DNA of 46,170 nucleotides from an uncultured Candidatus Saccharibacteria bacterium (GTDB taxonomy: Bacteria > Patescibacteriota > Saccharimonadia > Saccharimonadales > Saccharimonadaceae), in the NCBI GenBank assembly GCA_947367565.1, contig CANBEI010000004.1:1-46170 (forward strand). The letters run 5' to 3'. Below, piece after piece: positions 31,927 to 41,397 of the stretch (position 1 is the stretch's first letter; every line of letters begins with the position of its first letter). The notes under the pieces were generated by a model. It did no database searches. It was not told the DNA's origin and saw nothing but the letters and a program-made list of their open reading frames with translations. The position numbers were made by a program, and so were the translations under genes.

Positions 31927-32219
31927 GTAAAGCTATTATAACACAATTACTCGAAACAGGGGTAGATTCAAAAATACAAAAACCTATTGACTTTTTATAA
32001 TGCTTATGCTATAATTAGAAGAGTGGTATATGGAATTCACAAATCAGATGAGTGTTACCACTCCACTATTTTGTTATATATGATTATATTGTTATTTATT
32101 TTATCTCTTGTGATGTACTAAGTCGACGTCCTTTTCGTTGCAACCTATAGAATTATGATAGTATCGTTGTTGTAGCAAATTTAGGTATTATTTTGTAACT
32201 AAAAGGAGAAAAGCCGATT

Positions 32220-32804
32220 ATGAATCACTCCGCTACTAGTTCCCCGGTGAAAAATATAGGAGCTCACAGGAGCAAGCTGAGCCTAGGACCGAAAAACCCA
32301 CAACATAAAACATATCGTCGAAATGAAAACGCAATCAATCGCGCGTTGTGTTCGCAAATTTCTCAGAGACGAATCGATATCAAAGCCAAAGAACTATATG
32401 AAGCGGCTGGCGTGACATCGCCGACGTTTTACCTTCATTATCATAACCCTCGAGATGCTTTGGCGAATTATGAGCAGAAAATAGCGCAAGATTTTCAAGC
32501 CAGAGCTTCGCTCATTTCCAACAAGCAAACTTTTTATATCATTCTGACACAACTGATTAGTAACAACTACAGCTATTTCACTGCTGTGGCGCGAGGTAAC
32601 GACCATCACCTGCTTAAACAAGTTTTATCATCTTATCGCGACGTTCTAGGGGGTCGCGGCATCAGCGATCATAATTTTGAAGCTTACATCGGAGTTTCGA
32701 TTTTTCTAATTAACTATTGGATAACTCAAGGTAATACCAAGGCTTCGTTGACGGATTTCTGTGCGGAACGGTTGGCAAGCGTTAGGCCGATTCGGTGGTG
32801 GTAA
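32220..32804 (+). CDS. TetR/AcrR-like transcriptional regulator
   Basis: HTH IKAKELYEAAGVTSPTFYLHYHNPRDAL; SD aaaggag. Confidence 0.65.
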   Translation: MNHSATSSPVKNIGAHRSKLSLGPKNPQHKTYRRNENAINRALCSQISQRRIDIKAKELYEAAGVTSPTFYLHYHNPRDALANYEQKIAQDFQARASLISNKQTFYIILTQLISNNYSYFTAVARGNDHHLLKQVLSSYRDVLGGRGISDHNFEAYIGVSIFLINYWITQGNTKASLTDFCAERLASVRPIRWW

Positions 32805-32821
32805 AACCTCCCGTACCGCCT

Positions 32822-34120
32822 TTAGCGATACCGCACATCCACATCTACGAAGCCGTTAATCCCGGATACAGTGCCAGTATCGGTCAGCTGCCACACATGA
32901 AATGGTTGACTATAAGTCGGGCGGTCGTAGTACTGAGCAAGCCAAACGGCACGCGTATTGTTTTGCCAGAATTTGTCGAGATAGTTCTTACTTCCATACA
33001 ACATACCGCTATAGCCGGCAGACTCGACCGTGCTAAGAAAAGTATCAGCCGCTTTCTGCAAAGTATAGAAGCTCATGCCGGCACGGTTAAAGTCATTCCA
33101 TTCTTCCCAGTCAAACGTTATGCCGAGCTCCAGCGGGCGATTGTCGACTTGTGCGAGCACCCATTCGGCTTGGCGGCGAGCCTCGTCAACACTATCGGCA
33201 CACGAATAATAATATACTCCGATTGGTAATCCAGCCGCGAGTGCGCCCGTGATATTATCCTCAAAAATCTGATCAAGCGTATATTCCCCGCCATATTCAG
33301 CTTGATAACCAACACGAATTATGGCAAATTCCACGCCAGCAGCTCGCACCCTTTCCCAGTCAATCTTTCCCTGCCAAGACGAGACGTCAACGCCGATCTC
33401 AGTGTTTCCGTTTTTGTACAAATCAATTACTGTAGAAAATGGCGTTCCTGCATCAGTACCGCTACTAGTGCTAGACCCACCACCGGAACTCGCGCTAGGC
33501 TTCACAACGTGCAGAGTGAAATTTTGCTTGGTGCTATTACCGCTAGCGTCTGTAATAATATATTCCAGAGCATAGTCGCCAGCCTTATTCAAATCGTACT
33601 TTCCATTAATTTCGCGCGCTGGATGGTCGTCGGCATTATCGCCACTCAGCATCAAATCGGTTAAGTCGCCATCGTAACCGACGTTCACGGTATATGAGTT
33701 CTGTCCGTAGATCACAGGCTTCGTCGTATCAACGACATCAAAAGTGAACTTATAAGAGCGTTTCTTGTTTTTGGCGTTATAATACTGAAATTCAACTTCC
33801 TGAGGGCCAAGCGAGCTAGTGTCAACCGCAATATCGTCAACCAATGTTCCGTCTAGGCTAACGAGAAAATCAGAAACATGAAAATCGGAACCGAACTCAA
33901 CCGTCGCACGATCGGCGCGCAGAACGACTGACGTAGCATCGAGACGACGAGTTTCGATAATATCATGTACCAACCAAGTTGCAGGCCCAATAACAAGTAG
34001 TACACCGATAAAAATAATTCCAATCGCAAATTTACGGCGTCCGAGGGTAGTTTTAACTTGGTCGGCAAAAGTTGGACTTGCTTTAGTTTTTTCTGGGCCT
34101 TGTGTGTCCGTTCCTTCCAT
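32822..34120 (-). CDS. Membrane-anchored GH25 lysozyme with Ig-like (DUF5011-type) domain
   Basis: IGVDVSSWQGKIDWERVRAAGVEFAIIRVGY, IGVYYYSCA, GITFDWEEW, NGFVDVDVRY. Confidence 0.87.
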   Translation of the reverse strand: MEGTDTQGPEKTKASPTFADQVKTTLGRRKFAIGIIFIGVLLVIGPATWLVHDIIETRRLDATSVVLRADRATVEFGSDFHVSDFLVSLDGTLVDDIAVDTSSLGPQEVEFQYYNAKNKKRSYKFTFDVVDTTKPVIYGQNSYTVNVGYDGDLTDLMLSGDNADDHPAREINGKYDLNKAGDYALEYIITDASGNSTKQNFTLHVVKPSASSGGGSSTSSGTDAGTPFSTVIDLYKNGNTEIGVDVSSWQGKIDWERVRAAGVEFAIIRVGYQAEYGGEYTLDQIFEDNITGALAAGLPIGVYYYSCADSVDEARRQAEWVLAQVDNRPLELGITFDWEEWNDFNRAGMSFYTLQKAADTFLSTVESAGYSGMLYGSKNYLDKFWQNNTRAVWLAQYYDRPTYSQPFHVWQLTDTGTVSGINGFVDVDVRYR

Positions 34121-34132
34121 AGACTTCCTACT

Positions 34133-36577
34133 TTAGCCTAGCTGGTCCTCAAGCATCGCGCGTGTCACATGCACAGTTGCGCCATCATCGACTGCGCCCG
34201 CAAGCATGAGTTTTGCGAGAAGATTCTCGACAGTTTGCTGAACGATACGACGCATCGGACGAGCACCCATTTGCGGATCGTAGCCACGCTCAACTAGCAA
34301 GACTTTTGCATCTTCGTCAAGAACAACGGTGATTTTACGCGAGGCAAGAGTTTTATTAACCGACGCCAACATGAGATCAACAACTTTGAGTAAATCGGAT
34401 TTCGAGAGTGGCTGGAAGAAGCAGATTTCATCGAAACGATTAAGAAATTCCGGTTTAAATTCGCCAGCGCCAATCAACGCATTAATAAATTCCTGTTTCA
34501 TACCGGCGAGATCCATACCGCTAGTGACATATTCGCGAATCCGATCAGCGCCAGCGTTAGAAGTTGCAATAATAATCGCGTCACGGAACGAAACTTCGTT
34601 ATTATTAATATCGCGCAAGATGCCCTCATCGAGCATTTGGAGTAAAGTGGTCAAAACTTGAGGATGAGCCTTCTCGATTTCGTCGAGCAAGACAACACAA
34701 AAAGGCTGTTTCAGGACACGCGCGGTCAAACTCTCGGAATTCTCCGCGCCATCCGCGATGAGACGCGCGACGTCGCCAGCAGTCACGTATTCGTTGAGAT
34801 CGACTCGAACAATATGATTTTCGCCATTGAAATAGACTTCCGAAATCGCTTTTGCAAGTTCGGTCTTACCAACGCCAGTTGGCCCAAGAAAGAGAAAAGT
34901 TCCGATTGGTTTTTTATCATCCCGCACACCAACGGCGGCGCGACGCAAGGCGTCGGAAACCGTCTTCACGGCAGCGGTTTGGTCAATCATGCGTTGATGG
35001 ATTAACTCTTCCATATGTAGTAATTGAGTGCGCTCGGCTGCGCCAGTCTGCATTTTGACACCCTGGGTCTTTTCGATAGCCTGCTGGACGGACTCAGCAG
35101 TGATGAAGCCTTGGTCAGGATAATGGCAGGCAGTCTCGAGGAGTTTGAGAGCACGACCAGGCATCGCAATGTCATGGATATAGCGTTCGCCGAGACGGTA
35201 AGATTCGGTTAGTGACCAAAAGGTGCAGATGACACCATATTTTGATTCGAGTAGTGGAGCTTGGTCTTGGAGGATTTTTAGAGTTTCATTGCGGTCAGCA
35301 GCGGGAACTTTGATTTTGTTCATGGCGTTCGCTAGGGTACTGTTGCTGGCGGAAATTTCCAAGAACTTTTGTTCATTCATAATTAAAATCATGCGTAAAC
35401 GACCGGCTTCTAAGATTGGCAGAAGAAGGTTCGAGATGTCAACCGAGCCAATTCCAGATTCAAAGAATAGCTGCGCATTATCGAGACAAATAATGATATT
35501 TTTCGCAGCATAAGCCTCATTCAAAATATGCATCATGAGAGTTTCCATCGCGCCGGGTCCGCTGGCGGCAGAAATGAGCGAGGCGGCATTCAGCATAAAA
35601 ACTTGCTGATACTTTAAGCTCGACGGGATAGGCGCGTCAGCATCCATGAGCGTGCTAGCAACAGCGTCAACAATCGTGCTACGACCAGAGCCATTCGGAC
35701 CGATCAGGACTACGTTTTGACGACCGCGGCTCGAAAAAATCGAAATCACTTTATCAACGATTTCGTGATGAGCAGCGAGACGGATTTGCGATTCAGCCGC
35801 ACTGGCACATTGCTCGGAAATATTAGTGCCGAAACGCTGTAAAGTCGGGATATAACCAAAATTCAAGTCGCGAGCGATGCCGCCAGTGCGACGATGACGA
35901 CGAGCGCTCTTAACGAGACCGTGGAGATGATTGTACCAAGTAATACCGGTATAAAGATCGGCGAGTTCAAGTTTCATGCGACGCAAAATCATCTCGTGCT
36001 GTGGATGACTCTCGATCAAAGCAATCATCAACATTCCACCGGAAACGGTCTCACCATCAACTTTGCGCCAAATTTCTCGCGCCTTGGAAAAAATCGGAGC
36101 AACATCAGAATTGAGTTCGCGTGCGATATGAGCTAGACGCTCCGGGGAAATCCCAAAACGCAGTGCTAGAAAGCGGCCACTGCGAGTCTGATACAGGCCG
36201 TTTACGATACTTTGGGGCGTGGGTTGGCGGTCGAGCGTGCGCAGAACATTCGCCGACAATAAGTCATTAATATTCTCAGTCGATCCGGCGGGTACGCGAG
36301 CAATTTCGCAAGTGTTCCAAACAAAAATCATTACTAGAAAAATTGCGAGCGCAGCGACTAGCCATCCGAGCGGGTTGTGCTGGAAGAATAATAAATATAT
36401 CGCACCAACAACACTTAATACGATGCCTAGGCCCAGCAAAAACTTCACGGCACCAAGCTGCAGAACTTTGGCGGCACGAGCCTCACGTGCCCGTAGGCTA
36501 TTATAATCAAAAGTATTATCCCGAGACGCACTATGTTCGGAGTGCTCAGCAGGAGTTTTTATGAAGTTAGTGTCCAT
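34133..36577 (-). CDS. Membrane-anchored Clp-family (ClpA/B/C-like) AAA+ ATPase
   Basis: Two TMs, ClpN-like region, D1 Walker A GPNGSGRST, D2 GPTGVGKTELAKA, VVLLDEIEKAHPQV. Start at MDTNF (TAATG overlap), not the longer listed ORF. Confidence 0.83.
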   Translation of the reverse strand: MDTNFIKTPAEHSEHSASRDNTFDYNSLRAREARAAKVLQLGAVKFLLGLGIVLSVVGAIYLLFFQHNPLGWLVAALAIFLVMIFVWNTCEIARVPAGSTENINDLLSANVLRTLDRQPTPQSIVNGLYQTRSGRFLALRFGISPERLAHIARELNSDVAPIFSKAREIWRKVDGETVSGGMLMIALIESHPQHEMILRRMKLELADLYTGITWYNHLHGLVKSARRHRRTGGIARDLNFGYIPTLQRFGTNISEQCASAAESQIRLAAHHEIVDKVISIFSSRGRQNVVLIGPNGSGRSTIVDAVASTLMDADAPIPSSLKYQQVFMLNAASLISAASGPGAMETLMMHILNEAYAAKNIIICLDNAQLFFESGIGSVDISNLLLPILEAGRLRMILIMNEQKFLEISASNSTLANAMNKIKVPAADRNETLKILQDQAPLLESKYGVICTFWSLTESYRLGERYIHDIAMPGRALKLLETACHYPDQGFITAESVQQAIEKTQGVKMQTGAAERTQLLHMEELIHQRMIDQTAAVKTVSDALRRAAVGVRDDKKPIGTFLFLGPTGVGKTELAKAISEVYFNGENHIVRVDLNEYVTAGDVARLIADGAENSESLTARVLKQPFCVVLLDEIEKAHPQVLTTLLQMLDEGILRDINNNEVSFRDAIIIATSNAGADRIREYVTSGMDLAGMKQEFINALIGAGEFKPEFLNRFDEICFFQPLSKSDLLKVVDLMLASVNKTLASRKITVVLDEDAKVLLVERGYDPQMGARPMRRIVQQTVENLLAKLMLAGAVDDGATVHVTRAMLEDQLG

Positions 36578-36954
36578 TAAAACCTCACTTGGATTAATGC
36601 GCAGAACAAACAAATGACAATCAAAAGCGGAGCGAGTGGCCAAAGTACGGCGACGAGTGCGCCGAAAATCGCGCGCAGGATAATCACAACTGTACCGATA
36701 ACAAGGAGAAACAGACGGACAATCGTACCGATCACACGAGAAAAAAGTCGATCGAGAAAAGCAGAAAACTTAACACTCAGATCAGAGCTGACGACTTGGC
36801 CAGCGGAAATTTGGCGAAAGGGTGCAAATAGATGTCGCACGAGAAGTCCGACCGAGAAGAAATCGACGGCGTTTTTCAACTGGTCAACAAAATGTTGCAG
36901 ATAAAGCCGCCAACCGCGAGTATACCACCACTGAAACATTCCAAGTATGAACAT
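36577..36954 (-). CDS. Conserved hypothetical membrane protein
   Basis: 125 aa, TMs; translationally coupled to the Clp gene. Confidence 0.6.
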   Translation of the reverse strand: MFILGMFQWWYTRGWRLYLQHFVDQLKNAVDFFSVGLLVRHLFAPFRQISAGQVVSSDLSVKFSAFLDRLFSRVIGTIVRLFLLVIGTVVIILRAIFGALVAVLWPLAPLLIVICLFCALIQVRF

Positions 36955-36989
36955 ATACAGTATATTATACAGGAAAAGGCGCGGCGCGA

Positions 36990-37610
36990 CTAGTCAATCG
37001 TCTGTGAACGGACAAGTTGGCGAATCGCATCGAAAAGATAAGGCTTGTAGACGGCAAGCTCAAAAGGCTCAGAATTCATAATACAAGAAAAGCAGGTCGC
37101 GCTGGTCAATTCTACGACCATATATAATAGGACTTTGGGATTTTTGAGGCGAATGCCACTGCGCTCGGCGCCTTGGGTTAAGATTTGGATGATGTTTGCA
37201 TTGGGCTCGGTGAAAATTTCGCCGATTTTTTGATTAAACACTCCAAGCGAAAGATCTTTTTCGATAAGTTTTAAAGCTTCTCGATTTTGCGCAAGTACGT
37301 CCGTTACGTAATCAATGACAAAAATAATTTGGTCTTCAAATTCTAAGATGTCGGTCTGGTAAAGCGCGTTTAAGGCGCGCTGGAAAAGTTCATTGGATTT
37401 TTGAGTAATGATACAGCGGCGTAAATCGTCTTTGTCACGAAAGTAAAGATAGAACGTTCCTTTCGCAACATCGGCACGGTCGACAATTTCCTGAATCGAA
37501 ACCGCATCGAAACCTTGTTCAAGAAAAAGTTGGTAGGCCGCCTCGATCAGACGGTTATTTTTAGAAATCTGTTTGTTGAGGCGTTTCCCTACCTGTTGAA
37601 CTAAAGTCAT
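36990..37610 (-). CDS. TetR/AcrR family regulator
   Basis: HTH IQEIVDRADVAKGTFYLYFRDKDDL; divergent from the MMPL exporter. Confidence 0.88.
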   Translation of the reverse strand: MTLVQQVGKRLNKQISKNNRLIEAAYQLFLEQGFDAVSIQEIVDRADVAKGTFYLYFRDKDDLRRCIITQKSNELFQRALNALYQTDILEFEDQIIFVIDYVTDVLAQNREALKLIEKDLSLGVFNQKIGEIFTEPNANIIQILTQGAERSGIRLKNPKVLLYMVVELTSATCFSCIMNSEPFELAVYKPYLFDAIRQLVRSQTID

Positions 37611-37665
37611 ATTTATATTATAACTTTGCGAGCTGGAAAAGTAAAGTGTTTTTTGTGACGGGAAA

Positions 37666-37680
37666 ATGACTATTGGTCAG
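37666..37680. promoter_or_regulatory. Imperfect TetR-type operator
   Basis: atgactattggtcag. Confidence 0.65.
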
Positions 37681-37688
37681 AAAATGTC

Positions 37689-37717
37689 TTGACAGAAAGG
37701 TTTTATAGATATAAAAT
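37689..37717 (+). promoter_or_regulatory. Promoter of the MMPL operon
   Basis: TTGACA-N17-TAAAAT between the two operators. Confidence 0.7.
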
Positions 37718-37730
37718 GATGTACAGAAAA

Positions 37731-37745
37731 CTGACCATTGGTCAG
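37731..37745. promoter_or_regulatory. Perfect palindromic TetR-type operator
   Basis: CTGACCA-t-TGGTCAG. Confidence 0.75.
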
Positions 37746-37779
37746 AAAATAAGCGTAAAAGTTAAGAAAAGGAGAAAAA

Positions 37780-39843
37780 ATGCGCAAAATAAGCGATTTT
37801 ATTTGTCGACATCGCTGGGCGATTGTGCTTGGATCGTTACTCTTGATGATTCCGGCGTTGTTTGGCTATATCGCGACGAAGGTAAATTATGATCTTTTGG
37901 TCTATCTGCCGTCCGACATTGAGACGATCAAAGGCCAGGAGATTATGACCGAAGAATTCGGGACGGGGGCGTTTTCGATCGCAGTACTAGAAAATATGCC
38001 AGCGAAAGAAACGCTGGAGCTGGAAGACAAAATTCGCGGCGTCGAAAGCGTGAATCAGGTACTCAGTCTAGCGGATTTAACTGGAACGGCAATTCCGATG
38101 GACTTCTTGCCGAGCGAGATACGTGAAAAAGCAACACATGACAATACTCAGCTGATGATTATTACGTTCGCAAACGGAACGAGCGACGAGGCAACGTTAG
38201 CGGCAGTTGAAGAGATTCGTGAGATTACGGGTGAGAGTTGTTTAATCGGCGGGATGAGCGCGATGGTGCTGGATACGAAGATTCTGTTCAATAGTGAGAC
38301 GATTCTGTATGTCGGGATTGCAGTAGTATTGTCGCTCATCGTATTGTTACTATGTTTGGATTCATTCGTCGTGCCATTCTTGTTGCTGGGTAGCATCGGT
38401 ATCGCGTTACTATTTAACATGGGGACAAATATTTTCCTGGGCGAGATTTCCTACATTACGCAAGCGATTAGTGCGGTGCTACAACTTGGCGTGACGATGG
38501 ACTTTTCAATCTTCTTGTATCACAAATACGAAGCGGCGAAGAAAAATGAAAAAGATAAACTCAAAGCCATGAGTATGGCAATTCGCGAGACAGCAAGTTC
38601 GGTCGTCGGGTCGGCGTTGACGACTTTTGCGGGATTCTTAGCGCTCTGTACGATGAGCTTGACGTTAGGTACGGATATTGGAATTGTGATGGCAAAGGGC
38701 GTGGTGCTGGGCGTAGTATGCGCGATTACAACTTTCCCAGCCCTACTACTAGTCTGCGATAAGTGGATCGAGAAGACGCGACATAAAGTCTTGATTCCAG
38801 AGTTTAAGAAGGTGACGGAGTTTATTGTCGAAAAGCGAAAAATCATTCTGGTAATTTTCCTGGTCTTGCTAATTCCAGCATATATTATTCAGGGCAAGAC
38901 GGAAGTGTATTATAAACTCGATTCGTCGATTCCGGAAAGTTATGGATATACGCAGGCGATGACTAAACTCCGCGAAGATTATGGGATGGAATCGCAAATG
39001 ATGATTTTGACGCGTAGCGAGACGAGTAATGCAAACGTCAATGCGATGGCACACGAAATCGAAGGCTTAGACGGCGTAGACGCAGTAGTTGGTTCAAGTC
39101 TACTTTCCGACTACGGGATTTCAACGGAAATTTTGGGCGACGAGCTGCGAGACGTAATGGAGACGGAAAATTATTCGATGATGTTAGTTCTGTCGAATTA
39201 TGGAATTGCGACGGACGAATTAAACGAGCAGATTGCGCGAATTAACGGGATCGTCGATAGTTATGATGATGGCGCGATAGTGGCAGGCGAAGGACCGCTG
39301 ATGAAAGACTTGGTTGAAACTTCGGATCGGGATTTCACGAATGTGAATTTTGTGTCGATTGGCGTGATTTTCGTTATCATGGCGTTAGTCCTAAAGTCCA
39401 TTTCCCTGCCGGTACTTTTGATGGCGGCGATTGAGTTTGCGATTTTCCTGAATCTCGGAACGGCATTCCTGACCGACACGGAGATTCCATTCATTGCGTC
39501 AATTGTAATCGGGACGATTCAGCTTGGGGCGACGATTGACTATGCGATTCTGCTAACGACGAAGTATCTCGAGGAGCGACAAAACGGCAAAGCAAAAATC
39601 CAAGCAGCAAAAACGGCACTAGGAAGTTCGATTCAGTCGATTTTCGTCAGTGCGATGTGCTTCTTCGGAGCGACGATTGGCGTGGGATTGTTTTCGCAGA
39701 TTGATATGATCGGGTCACTATGTACACTGATTGCGCGCGGAGCGATTATAAGTATGGCGATCGTTGTAACGGTCGTACCGGCACTGCTCGTGTCGTGCGA
39801 CGGGTTGATTCGAAAAACAACGTTAGGTTTTAATAAACGATAG
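37780..39843 (+). CDS. MMPL/RND-family transporter
   Basis: 687 aa, two repeated multi-TM blocks with MMPL-like segments TMDFSIFLYHKYE and ATIDYAILLTTKYLEE. Confidence 0.88.
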   Translation: MRKISDFICRHRWAIVLGSLLLMIPALFGYIATKVNYDLLVYLPSDIETIKGQEIMTEEFGTGAFSIAVLENMPAKETLELEDKIRGVESVNQVLSLADLTGTAIPMDFLPSEIREKATHDNTQLMIITFANGTSDEATLAAVEEIREITGESCLIGGMSAMVLDTKILFNSETILYVGIAVVLSLIVLLLCLDSFVVPFLLLGSIGIALLFNMGTNIFLGEISYITQAISAVLQLGVTMDFSIFLYHKYEAAKKNEKDKLKAMSMAIRETASSVVGSALTTFAGFLALCTMSLTLGTDIGIVMAKGVVLGVVCAITTFPALLLVCDKWIEKTRHKVLIPEFKKVTEFIVEKRKIILVIFLVLLIPAYIIQGKTEVYYKLDSSIPESYGYTQAMTKLREDYGMESQMMILTRSETSNANVNAMAHEIEGLDGVDAVVGSSLLSDYGISTEILGDELRDVMETENYSMMLVLSNYGIATDELNEQIARINGIVDSYDDGAIVAGEGPLMKDLVETSDRDFTNVNFVSIGVIFVIMALVLKSISLPVLLMAAIEFAIFLNLGTAFLTDTEIPFIASIVIGTIQLGATIDYAILLTTKYLEERQNGKAKIQAAKTALGSSIQSIFVSAMCFFGATIGVGLFSQIDMIGSLCTLIARGAIISMAIVVTVVPALLVSCDGLIRKTTLGFNKR

Positions 39844-39852
39844 GAGAGATTT

Positions 39853-41349
39853 ATGAAAAAATATCAGAAAAATATTATGGGGGTAGCGATTATGGGGATG
39901 ATGGCGCTAGTACCGACTGGAGCGACTTATGCGCTATCGCAAGATGAAACGGTTTACGCGAAACTTGGCAGCGATGGTGCAGCTTACGAAACATCAGTCG
40001 TTGAGCATTTAAAAAATGACAAGAAGGACTACCAGTTGTTCGACCGGACAAGTTTGCGCGACATCGAGAACCTAAACGGCTTCGAGAGTTTCATGGTCGA
40101 GGGTGGGAAAGTAATCTGGAACGCAGACGGAAAAGATATTTATTATAGCGGAAAATCACAAAAAGAGTTGCCCGTGCAAATGTCCGTGACTTACAAAATG
40201 GATGGCGAAGCAAAAACACTGGATGAAATCATTGGCAAGTCAGGGAGTTTTGAAATTAGCTATAAGTTCAAAAACTTGTCGAAAGTTGGCGATATGTACA
40301 CTCCATTTGTCGCGGCGCTCGCTACGACCTTCAAAGAAGGCGCAGTGTCGGGACTTGAAGTTTCAAATGGCAAGGTTGAAAGTAATGGACGGACGCTTGC
40401 GGTGGCAGCAGTAGCGGCTCCGGGGCTATATGAAAGTTTGGGAATTGAGGAGTTAAAAGGTTCAGACGAAATTGTCTTAAGATTTGAGACGGAAAAGTTT
40501 GAAATGAGCGACGTCTATACGGTCGTGACACCAAAATTACTCGACAGCGAAGATCTGAAGGTTTTTGCGGAGCTTGATACTTTGTCGGAGAGTGCAAATG
40601 TACTCGCGAATAGTAGCAAACAATTAGTAAACGGAAGCGCGAGCTTGAATGCCGGACTGAGCGAACTGCGCGCCGGAATCGTAGCAGCAAAACAGCAAAT
40701 GGGGGCGTTCGCGACAAATATTGATAACGCTACAATGGCGCAGATTAAAAGTGCGGCTGCAGTGGGAGCGGAACAGGCCGTCGAAGCGAAGCGCGCGGAG
40801 ATCGAAGCGGGAGTTAATGCGCAATTAGCTGGAAGTCCGGAGCTGCTGAATGCGTTACATTTGCAAGCCGAGGTGATGTGTAGCACACAGATTGGCGGAG
40901 TAACATGCCCAGACGCGCAGATACAAGCGGTTGAAGCGCAGCTAGTTGCCGGAATTAAAAATCAATTGGTCGAAAGTTCAATGTTGATTGCAAAACAAAC
41001 CGCCCGTGAGACTGCGAGCGCAACAGCGGAGCAGGTCGCAACACAAGTCGCGAGCACGATTCAAGCGAAGGTTGCACCGGCGGTAACGGGAGCAATTGAT
41101 ACGATTCTCGGCGGAGTGGATAGGCTCGTACAGGGTGCCGGGGAGCTGAACGCCGGGATGACGAAGTTCGACCAAGAAGGTATTCAGCCGTTAGCGAATT
41201 TTGTAAATGGCAAGATAAAAGTAACGGCAAACAAAGTTGAGCGGCTGTTGAAATTGTCGGAGGATTATCAGAGTTATGCTGGTATCGCCGATGATGCGGA
41301 AGGCGAGACGAAATTTATCTTGATGATCGAAGGAAAGAAGGCAGAGTAA
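39853..41349 (+). CDS. Secreted YhgE/heptad-repeat-like protein partnering MMPL
   Basis: Signal peptide, LVNGSASLNAGLSELRAGI and LVQGAGELNAGMTKF repeats. Confidence 0.65.
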   Translation: MKKYQKNIMGVAIMGMMALVPTGATYALSQDETVYAKLGSDGAAYETSVVEHLKNDKKDYQLFDRTSLRDIENLNGFESFMVEGGKVIWNADGKDIYYSGKSQKELPVQMSVTYKMDGEAKTLDEIIGKSGSFEISYKFKNLSKVGDMYTPFVAALATTFKEGAVSGLEVSNGKVESNGRTLAVAAVAAPGLYESLGIEELKGSDEIVLRFETEKFEMSDVYTVVTPKLLDSEDLKVFAELDTLSESANVLANSSKQLVNGSASLNAGLSELRAGIVAAKQQMGAFATNIDNATMAQIKSAAAVGAEQAVEAKRAEIEAGVNAQLAGSPELLNALHLQAEVMCSTQIGGVTCPDAQIQAVEAQLVAGIKNQLVESSMLIAKQTARETASATAEQVATQVASTIQAKVAPAVTGAIDTILGGVDRLVQGAGELNAGMTKFDQEGIQPLANFVNGKIKVTANKVERLLKLSEDYQSYAGIADDAEGETKFILMIEGKKAE

Positions 41350-41364
41350 TTTTACTAGTCGAGG

Positions 41365-41397
41365 AAATCTCCGTCATAGCGGTGGCGGAGATTTTTT
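41365..41397. terminator. Bidirectional terminator
   Basis: aaatctccg...cggagatttttt. Confidence 0.75.

Noticed and set aside
36578-36643. N-terminal extension of the Clp ORF (MATRSAFDCHLF...)
   Set aside because: It overlaps the upstream gene; MDTNF with TAATG coupling and an SD-like gtgaggt is the better start.
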